A DNA stretch of 9,044 bases from positions 1 to 9,044 of the forward strand of contig JAGCRJ010000092.1 in NCBI GenBank assembly GCA_017964745.1, given 5' to 3'. Source of the DNA: Lachnospiraceae bacterium. GTDB taxonomy: Bacteria > Bacillota > Clostridia > Lachnospirales > Lachnospiraceae. Numbering within the stretch: the stretch's first letter is position 1; every line of letters starts with the position of its first letter. The notes below the pieces were generated by a model. That model did not search any database and was not told the origin of the DNA. It worked only from the letters and a program-made list of their open reading frames with translations. Position numbers and translations under genes: made by a program. Shown here in pieces: positions 1-5,192 of the stretch.

Positions 1-141
1 GACAAAGATACGGTTTCTGCTGTTGACGCTCCTTCCCATAATGAAGTAAGCACATACGGCATACTTTCCGTTAGCACTTTCTCCTACGATTATTCCTCTT
101 CCCGGATAGGAATTGGTTCTCAAGCTCGATTCAAGTGACAT
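1..141 (-). CDS. purO: IMP cyclohydrolase (PurO-type), N-terminal fragment, cut by window edge
   Basis: The first 47 codons are present; the rest lies beyond the left edge. The start is the ATG at 141-139, preceded by a perfect AGGAGG six bases upstream. The visible protein carries NSYPGRGIIVG near residues 10-20, then YAVCAYFIMGRS and NSRNRIFV. I recognise this as the opening of the clostridial stand-alone IMP cyclohydrolase family, related to archaeal PurO, which closes the ring of FAICAR to form IMP, the last step of de novo purine synthesis. The family is a cytosolic protein of roughly 200-250 residues, so about a fifth is seen here. It follows the GGDEF-EAL gene by 14 bp with no room for a terminator, so the two are probably co-transcribed. 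The assignment rests on pattern recognition of a short fragment. The symbol purO is used for the family, not as proven orthology to the archaeal gene. Confidence 0.8.
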   Translation of the reverse strand, partial: MSLESSLRTNSYPGRGIIVGESANGKYAVCAYFIMGRSVNSRNRIFV

Positions 142-147
142 AATAAT

Positions 148-153
148 CCTCCT
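148..153 (-). promoter_or_regulatory. Ribosome binding site of the IMP cyclohydrolase gene
   Basis: On the minus strand AGGAGG lies six bases before the ATG at 141. It sits wholly inside the 14-bp gap after the TAA (158-156) of the GGDEF-EAL gene. A terminating ribosome would cover it, which favours translational coupling. There is no space for a separate terminator or promoter within the gap itself. Confidence 0.85.
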
Positions 154-155
154 CT

Positions 156-2744
156 TTATTTACTCCGATCACCGATCACATATTTCTCTTCAAATTCGTC
201 CCTCTTAAGGGGCTTATCGTAATAATAGCCCTGGATATACTTGATCTTCATGCCGTTAAGCTTATCAAGCTGGGCCTTATTCTCGATTCCTTCCACACAG
301 ATCCTGACACCTATGGTCTCGGCGAGCTCGGCAACCATCCTTACAAAGGACTGTGCATAAGCGTCCGTATCCAGATCGCGTACGAAGCTCTGGTCAACCT
401 TGATTATATCAAAAGGGATCTCCCTTATGTGGTTAAGCGATGAATATCCGGTGCCGAAATCATCCAGTGCTATCGTGCATCCGAGCGCCTTGATCCTGGT
501 AAGGATCTCGATCATCCTCGGCATGTCATTGATCGCAAGCGATTCGGTAACCTCCAGGCACAGATGTGAAGGATCGATGCCGGTTTTTCTGATGGTCTCT
601 TCGACAGATTCGACTATGTCGTTCTGAAGGAGCTGTACAACGCTCAGGTTTACGTTGACCTTGTAATCCCTGCCGAACTCATCGTTCCATGCCCTGCAGT
701 TCTCGCATGCTTTTTCGAGGACATGTCCTCCGATGGGATTGATGAGTCCGAGGTACTCTGCCAGCGGTATGAAGTCCGAAGGCGAGATGAATCCCATCTT
801 GAGGCTGTTCCATCTGACAAGTGCCTCCGCACCGACGCATCTGGGCTCGGAACCCTCCACATCGATTATGGGCTGATAATAAACCTCAAACTCCCTGTAG
901 CCCGTGGTGGAAGCATCCCTCATGTTCTTTTCCATATCGAGACGTCTTCCGGATACGGTCTCCTGACCGTCGGTATATTCCGTAACGCGGTTCTTGCCGG
1001 CCTTCTTGGAGGAATACATCGCGATGTCCGCTTTTTTCAGAAGATCCATCACGCTCTCGCCGTAATCGGGGAAGATGACGGTACCGATACTTGCGGTGCA
1101 GTAGTACTCTATCTCCTTAAGGATCCACGGTGAAGCGAAGGTTGTCTCGATGCTGTGCTTTATCTCCTCGTATCTTCCGAACGCGGAAGGAGGAACCAGG
1201 ACGACAAATTCGTCGCCGCCCATACGGTAACAGTATCTCTCGACACCCATGATCTTCTGGAGCGATGCGGAGATCTCCTTTAAGAGAACATCCCCGTACT
1301 GATGGCCGAGGCCGTCGTTTATATGCTTGAAGTCATCGAGATCTATGAATATAACGGCTCCGCGCCTGCCTGTCATCTTGGCTTCGTCGACAAGCTTGGA
1401 CAGATCCTTTTCGCAGCACATACGGTTGTAAAGACCGGTAAGGAAATCGGTGAACGCCTGCTGCTCGATCTTGCGCTGGTACAGCCTTCTGTCGGTCACA
1501 TCGTAAAGCGAATAGAGCATGGCGGCCGATCCGTCGACCCACTCGACCCTCTTGTACATAAGGTCGAACCATCTGCGCTTTTCCGGATAATATATCTCGA
1601 AGGATCCGTTCACCGGATTCTCGAAATCGCCCTTTGAAATGATATCCCTGAGTTCGCCCTCCTGCCAGTCGGAACCGAAGGTGTCGGTATGCATCCTGTT
1701 GGCAAAGAGAACCTTTCCGGTGGACTCCTGGGTCAGATATACGCAGCATCCCACATTGTCGAGGATCTCGGTCACGGATGCGGAATATCTGGAGATGGTG
1801 CCGTACATAAGCCTTGCACGGATGATGCTCTGCATGATCCTTACGGCATCGCCCGCGAACCTTATCTCATCCATCGTCCAGTTGCGTCTGTGCTTCTTCA
1901 TCACAAAGCTTGCGATGAAGGTTCCTTCCCCGTTCTCCCTTACAAGGAGGGGATAGCTCATGAGCGCAAGGATATCGTACTTCCTTACTCCGTAGAGCCC
2001 GGGCTGCTTATCAAGGGATGAGGAAGAAAGAATAACGGGTCCCTCATTCTTAAATGCATCAGCAAGGGGCACAGTGCTCTTGAGCGTAAAATCGGAAACG
2101 AATCCCGGTGCGCTGTACTGGGCAACAACGTCCATATTGCCGTCACCGAGCCTGAATATCTCGGCTCCGTCAACCTTAAGGTAATCGGCGACCAGATTGA
2201 GCCACTTCTGGAAGACGGCTTCGATGCCCTCACCCGAATCCATGAGTTCAAGAATATTCTTGGTGGTCTCAAGGGTTATGAGATTGGCATCCGCTTCGTC
2301 CCCCGTGTAAAGGGACTCATTGTCTTTATTCTTGGCAGAAGGAGGAGTGAGATAGCTCTCTGCTCCGGTCTTCATGAAATCGAGGAAATTGGCGAATTTC
2401 TCGGCGGTAACATTGCCGGGGGCTGCAACGATGCATATGATATACATCTTACCGGCGGGCTTGATGCTGACGGCTCCGACTCTTACCATTCCGTCTTCGC
2501 TGTCTTCTATGTTCTGAATACAGATATCTTCGGGTGTATCGTCGCCGATATCGTCCATCATGCGGTCGAGATACTCGCTTCCGACGAGCTGGGACAGCGC
2601 ACCTGAGCTTACGCGGTCATTACTGATCTCGCAAAGGGCCATCCTGTTCTTGTCGAGAACAATGGCACTCACTCCCGCAAAGGCGCATACAAGGTCCTGG
2701 ATCATCTGAAGTTTTTCCCTGTCGATCATCCTGACGGCGGACAT
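156..2744 (-). CDS. Bifunctional-type GGDEF/EAL cyclic-di-GMP protein with PocR-like, GAF and PAS-like sensor regions
   Basis: Soluble 862-residue signalling protein, no membrane helix seen. Order (approximate residues): PocR-like sensory region 5-130 (REKLQMIQDLVCAFAG, then AIVLDKN), GAF-like 160-310, PAS-like 320-425, GGDEF 430-590, EAL 618-855. The GGDEF domain makes c-di-GMP from two GTP: it has FIDLDDFK with the metal aspartates and an intact GGDEF at about 509-513. The usual RxxD inhibitory site upstream is absent (GVER instead). The EAL domain hydrolyses c-di-GMP to pGpG: it keeps GAEALVRW, NLS, LEVTES, DDFGTGYSS, IKVDQSFV, VEGIE and QGYYYDKP, so it should be an active phosphodiesterase. 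A GTG at 2750 would add two residues, but the GAGG site at 2753-2750 is spaced correctly for the ATG at 2744. Net direction of catalysis and the sensed ligand cannot be read from sequence; GGDEF could instead act as a GTP-sensing activator of EAL. The IMP cyclohydrolase gene follows closely. Confidence 0.95.
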   Translation of the reverse strand: MSAVRMIDREKLQMIQDLVCAFAGVSAIVLDKNRMALCEISNDRVSSGALSQLVGSEYLDRMMDDIGDDTPEDICIQNIEDSEDGMVRVGAVSIKPAGKMYIICIVAAPGNVTAEKFANFLDFMKTGAESYLTPPSAKNKDNESLYTGDEADANLITLETTKNILELMDSGEGIEAVFQKWLNLVADYLKVDGAEIFRLGDGNMDVVAQYSAPGFVSDFTLKSTVPLADAFKNEGPVILSSSSLDKQPGLYGVRKYDILALMSYPLLVRENGEGTFIASFVMKKHRRNWTMDEIRFAGDAVRIMQSIIRARLMYGTISRYSASVTEILDNVGCCVYLTQESTGKVLFANRMHTDTFGSDWQEGELRDIISKGDFENPVNGSFEIYYPEKRRWFDLMYKRVEWVDGSAAMLYSLYDVTDRRLYQRKIEQQAFTDFLTGLYNRMCCEKDLSKLVDEAKMTGRRGAVIFIDLDDFKHINDGLGHQYGDVLLKEISASLQKIMGVERYCYRMGGDEFVVLVPPSAFGRYEEIKHSIETTFASPWILKEIEYYCTASIGTVIFPDYGESVMDLLKKADIAMYSSKKAGKNRVTEYTDGQETVSGRRLDMEKNMRDASTTGYREFEVYYQPIIDVEGSEPRCVGAEALVRWNSLKMGFISPSDFIPLAEYLGLINPIGGHVLEKACENCRAWNDEFGRDYKVNVNLSVVQLLQNDIVESVEETIRKTGIDPSHLCLEVTESLAINDMPRMIEILTRIKALGCTIALDDFGTGYSSLNHIREIPFDIIKVDQSFVRDLDTDAYAQSFVRMVAELAETIGVRICVEGIENKAQLDKLNGMKIKYIQGYYYDKPLKRDEFEEKYVIGDRSK

Positions 2745-2747
2745 AAA

Positions 2748-2753
2748 CACCTC
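2748..2753 (-). promoter_or_regulatory. Ribosome binding site that decides the GGDEF-EAL start
   Basis: The minus strand reads GAGGTG followed by TTTATG. The GAGG core is five bases from the ATG at 2744. The in-frame GTG at 2750 overlaps this site and has no purine-rich site of its own at proper distance. The ATG is therefore preferred, giving 862 rather than 864 residues. Confidence 0.6.
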
Positions 2754-2780
2754 GAAAGAAGAAATTTGAAAAGCAAAAAT

Positions 2781-2840
2781 AAAGGTCCGATAGTATCAAT
2801 GCGTGAAAAAATTCCCCCCATCACACAAAAACTGACCTTT
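2781..2840 (-). promoter_or_regulatory. Possible structured 5' leader of the GGDEF-EAL gene
   Basis: On the minus strand AAAGGTC (2840-2834) can pair with GACCTTT (2787-2781). Inside, GTGTGA (2826-2821) can pair with TCACGC (2806-2801) using one G-U pair. A run of six G (2819-2814) sits in the inner loop, and an ATTTTT tract follows the outer stem. This nested arrangement ends about 36 bases before the start codon. It does not match the c-di-GMP-I, c-di-GMP-II, purine or PRPP riboswitch patterns I know. The stems are short and A/T-rich, so chance pairing is quite possible. Confidence 0.3.
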
Positions 2841-2850
2841 TATACTAAAA

Positions 2851-2879
2851 AATATACCACAATTCCGCGGTAAATAAAA
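2851..2879 (-). promoter_or_regulatory. Putative extended -10 promoter for the GGDEF-EAL gene
   Basis: The minus strand carries TGGTATATT, an extended -10 (TGn plus TATATT at 2856-2851). A weak -35, TTTTAT (2879-2874), lies 17 bases upstream. The start point would be near 2844, just upstream of the possible leader fold. Because the guaB terminator lies immediately upstream, the gene needs a promoter in this 200-bp gap. A competing TATAAA at 2844-2839 lacks a credible -35. Confidence 0.5.
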
Positions 2880-2911
2880 GAAATCCGCTGATTAAGAATA
2901 CATTAAGAAAC

Positions 2912-2942
2912 AAAAAACGGCAGGATCTTCATCCTGCCGTTT
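2912..2942 (-). terminator. Intrinsic terminator of guaB
   Basis: A perfect 12-bp stem (AAACGGCAGGAT with ATCCTGCCGTTT, arms 2942-2931 and 2926-2915) encloses a GAAG tetraloop. It is followed on the minus strand by a T6 tract (2917-2912). It begins ten bases after the guaB stop codon. This is a textbook Rho-independent terminator and separates guaB from the GGDEF-EAL gene. Confidence 0.95.
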
Positions 2943-2952
2943 AAAGCTCATT

Positions 2953-4407
2953 TTATGCATCAACGGAATAGTTGGGAGCTTCCTTGGTGATATGGATATC
3001 ATGGGGATGGCTCTCCTTGAGGGATGCGGCTGAGATCTTGACGAATCTGCCGGTCTCGGTGAGAGTGGGAAGATCCTGTGCTCCGCAGTATCCCATACCT
3101 GCCCTGAGGCCTCCGAGGAGCTGGAATACGGTGTCCTCAACAAGTCCCTTGTAAGCAACTCTTCCCTCGACTCCTTCGGGAACGAGCTTCTTGGCATTTT
3201 CCTGGAAATATCTGTCCTTGCTTCCGTTCTCCATGGCTGCGATGGAACCCATGCCACGGTAAACCTTGTACTTTCTTCCCTGGTAGAGTTCGAACTCTCC
3301 GGGGCTCTCCTCGCATCCTGCGAAGATCGAACCCATCATGCAGACGCTTCCGCCGGCTGCGATGGCTTTGGTAACATCTCCCGAATACTTGATTCCGCCG
3401 TCAGCGATGATGGGAATTCCGTATTCCTTTGCTACAGCGTAGCAGTTCATGACTGCGGTGACCTGGGGAACGCCGATACCCGCAACAACTCTGGTGGTGC
3501 AGATGGAACCGGGTCCGATACCTACCTTGACAGCATCCGCTCCGGCTTCGATAAGAGCCTTGGTGCCCTCTCCGGTAGCCACATTACCTGCAATTACCTG
3601 AAGATCGGGATACTTTTCCTTGATCATCCTGACGCAGTTGATAACGTTCTGTGAATGTCCGTGTGCGGAATCGAGAACGATGACATCGACCTTGGCTTCG
3701 ACGAGAGCCGCAACCCTGTCGAGAACGTTTGCGGTGATTCCTACGCCGGCTCCGCAGAGAAGTCTGCCCTGCTCGTCCTTGGCTGCATTGGGATACTTGA
3801 TGGTCTTCTCGATATCCTTGATGGTGATGAGTCCCTTGAGATTGTAGTTCTCATCAACGATGGGAAGCTTTTCTTTTCTTGCTTTTCCAAGGATCTCCTT
3901 TGCTTCCTCGAGAGTAACTCCCTCTCTTGCGGTAACAAGGTTCTCGCTTGTCATGCACTCTTTTATCTTCTTGGTGTAGTCTGTTTCGAATTTAAGATCA
4001 CGGTTTGTGATGATACCTACGAGCTTGCGTCCCTCGGTAACGGGAACGCCTGAGATACGGAACTTGCCCATCAGTTCGTCTGCATCGGCAAGTGTGTGCT
4101 CGGGGCTGAGAAAGAAAGGATCGCTTATAACTCCGTTTTCAGAACGCTTAACCTTGTCAACCTCTTCGGCCTGTGCCTCGATCGACATGTTCTTGTGGAT
4201 GATTCCGATACCTCCCTGACGTGCCATTGCGATGGCCATACGGTGCTCGGTAACGGTATCCATGCCTGCACTCATAAGAGGAATGTTGAGTCTGATCTTC
4301 TTGGTGAGATTGGTGTGAAGGTCAACCTGATTGGGAATGACCTGAGAGTATGAAGGGACCAGGAGAACGTCGTCAAATGTAATGCCGTCTTCAACTATCT
4401 GTGCCAT
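2953..4407 (-). CDS. guaB: IMP dehydrogenase
   Basis: A 484-residue protein, the normal bacterial length. It oxidises IMP to XMP with NAD+, the committed step toward GMP and GTP, in the cytosol. Visible signatures: the N-terminal DGITFDDVLLVPSYS; a pair of CBS domains inserted at about residues 95-205, known in the family for nucleotide regulation; DSAHGHS at 246-252; the catalytic loop GIGPGSICTTR with the active cysteine at 303; ADGGI at 335-339 for phosphate binding; the MGS segments; and the mobile flap region with KDRY near 397-400. All key residues are intact. The start ATG at 4407 has an AAGGA site five bases upstream. A promoter with a TTGACT -35 lies about 60 bp further upstream, and a strong terminator follows the stop. 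It therefore looks monocistronic, apart from possible read-through from the small membrane protein gene upstream. Confidence 0.99.
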   Translation of the reverse strand: MAQIVEDGITFDDVLLVPSYSQVIPNQVDLHTNLTKKIRLNIPLMSAGMDTVTEHRMAIAMARQGGIGIIHKNMSIEAQAEEVDKVKRSENGVISDPFFLSPEHTLADADELMGKFRISGVPVTEGRKLVGIITNRDLKFETDYTKKIKECMTSENLVTAREGVTLEEAKEILGKARKEKLPIVDENYNLKGLITIKDIEKTIKYPNAAKDEQGRLLCGAGVGITANVLDRVAALVEAKVDVIVLDSAHGHSQNVINCVRMIKEKYPDLQVIAGNVATGEGTKALIEAGADAVKVGIGPGSICTTRVVAGIGVPQVTAVMNCYAVAKEYGIPIIADGGIKYSGDVTKAIAAGGSVCMMGSIFAGCEESPGEFELYQGRKYKVYRGMGSIAAMENGSKDRYFQENAKKLVPEGVEGRVAYKGLVEDTVFQLLGGLRAGMGYCGAQDLPTLTETGRFVKISAASLKESHPHDIHITKEAPNYSVDA

Positions 4408-4470
4408 GATCTTCCTTTCCGCAGCGAATCTGCTCGTGATTGATGTATAGAAAAATGAAAAATTTTAAAA

Positions 4471-4499
4471 ATGTTATCATTCGGGAATACAAAAGTCAA
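4471..4499 (-). promoter_or_regulatory. guaB: Promoter of guaB
   Basis: On the minus strand TTGACT (4499-4494) and TAACAT (4476-4471) are separated by 17 bp, giving a start near 4464 and a leader of about 57 bases. The spacer holds the small palindrome ATTCCCGAAT (4488-4479). An 8-bp inverted repeat overlaps the -35. Both are candidate operator elements but are unproven. Confidence 0.7.
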
Positions 4500-4529
4500 G
4501 GAACGATTTCGACAAAAGAAATGACTTTT
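4491..4529 (-). repeat. Inverted repeat overlapping the guaB -35 element
   Basis: The arms AAAAGTCA (4491-4498, + strand) and TGACTTTT (4522-4529) are perfect reverse complements separated by 23 bp. The left arm overlaps the -35 hexamer of the guaB promoter. It could be a dyad operator or, read as RNA, a weak hairpin after the preceding gene. An A/T-rich 8-mer can also arise by chance. Confidence 0.4.
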
Positions 4530-4562
4530 TTGACCCGCATTTGCACATATCTTTCAGACCGC

Positions 4563-5066
4563 TCAATACTCGCTGAAAACCCTGGGCAGTTTGTTCTTGA
4601 AGGCCTTTACCATCTCCTCATCAAGTGAAAAGAGAATCTTCCTTCCGCCCTCGTAATACATTACGTACTTCTTAAGGCCGTTATCGGAAGCGGGGCAGCT
4701 GTAATCGGTAAGCTTCATGTTCTGACCGTTTCCGAAGTTATCGAGCTTGGAGCTCTTCTCGGGGGCAAACACCTGGATCTTGTCGACGCTCAGGGTCTCG
4801 GCATGCTTTCTTCTTTCCTTGTTGAAGACCTTGTCCACGGAGATCTCCCTTTCGATGTAGAGGTATTCATATTCAACGTCGGTATAAAGCGAGCAGAAAT
4901 AGGCTCCAACACCCGCGATGACCGCAAGGATCAGGCCGATCGAAAAGCCGAGGAGCAGCACTGCCGCGATGCAGAGAATGCAGAGTATGATGAGAAGTAT
5001 TTTACCGGCCTTTGCAGCCCTGTTGGGTTTTCCCGGTACCAGAAATTCGTAATATCCCTTATCCAT
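4563..5066 (-). CDS. Small membrane protein resembling the DUF6106 family
   Basis: A 167-residue protein of unknown function. The short N-terminus MDKGYYEFLV and a basic stretch (residues 13-22) precede a long hydrophobic region at 22-58. This probably forms two closely spaced membrane helices split near the glycine at 40. The cytosolic-looking C-terminal part opens with VEYEYLYIEREISVDKVF (64-81), followed by a basic KERRKHAE, and resembles a small PH-like beta domain. I recall this layout (YYE, EYEYLY, D-K-F, and an IQVFAP-type strand) from Lachnospiraceae proteins labelled DUF6106; the match is from memory and should be tested. The start ATG at 5066 has GGAGG five bases upstream. The gene has its own promoter directly after the previous terminator. 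No clear terminator separates it from guaB, so some read-through is possible. No catalytic motif is visible. Confidence 0.85.
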   Translation of the reverse strand: MDKGYYEFLVPGKPNRAAKAGKILLIILCILCIAAVLLLGFSIGLILAVIAGVGAYFCSLYTDVEYEYLYIEREISVDKVFNKERRKHAETLSVDKIQVFAPEKSSKLDNFGNGQNMKLTDYSCPASDNGLKKYVMYYEGGRKILFSLDEEMVKAFKNKLPRVFSEY

Positions 5067-5110
5067 AAATTCCTCCGAACGGATCCGTAAAAAGAAAAAA
5101 TATCCCTTTA

Positions 5111-5139
5111 ACTATAATCCGCTGCGGTAAAACTTTCAA
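5111..5139 (-). promoter_or_regulatory. Promoter of the DUF6106-like gene
   Basis: TTGAAA (5139-5134) and TATAGT (5116-5111) on the minus strand are separated by exactly 17 bp, each one base from consensus. The -35 starts two bases after the T-rich tail of the preceding terminator, a compact terminator-promoter junction. The expected leader is about 40 bases. Confidence 0.75.
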
Positions 5140-5140
5140 C

Positions 5141-5169
5141 ATAAAAGGGCGGTGGAAAGCCCACCGCCC
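5141..5169 (-). terminator. Intrinsic terminator of the zinc-ribbon gene
   Basis: A 9-bp GC-rich stem (GGGCGGTGG with CCACCGCCC, arms 5169-5161 and 5155-5147) with a five-base loop is followed on the minus strand by TTTTAT. It begins about 23 bases past the TAA at 5195-5193. The T tract is short, but the stem is very stable. Confidence 0.85.
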
Positions 5170-5192
5170 CGTATGTTTATAAAACTTTAATA

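Noticed and set aside
723..1133. 136-codon plus-strand frame antisense to the GGDEF-EAL gene
   Set aside because: It falls opposite highly conserved GGDEF/EAL codons, has no credible ribosome site or product, and is a shadow.
2780..2880. Known c-di-GMP or purine riboswitch upstream of the GGDEF-EAL gene
   Set aside because: The conserved cores of GEMM-I, GEMM-II, purine and PRPP aptamers are not present. Only generic short stems are seen, so no named riboswitch is called.
2892..3257. 121-codon minus-strand frame overlapping the 3' end of guaB
   Set aside because: It lies out of frame inside guaB, runs through the guaB terminator hairpin, and its serine/arginine/proline-rich product has no family resemblance.
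4421..4440. Small hairpin GCAG/CTGC in the guaB leader
   Set aside because: A four-base stem is too short to support a regulatory claim.
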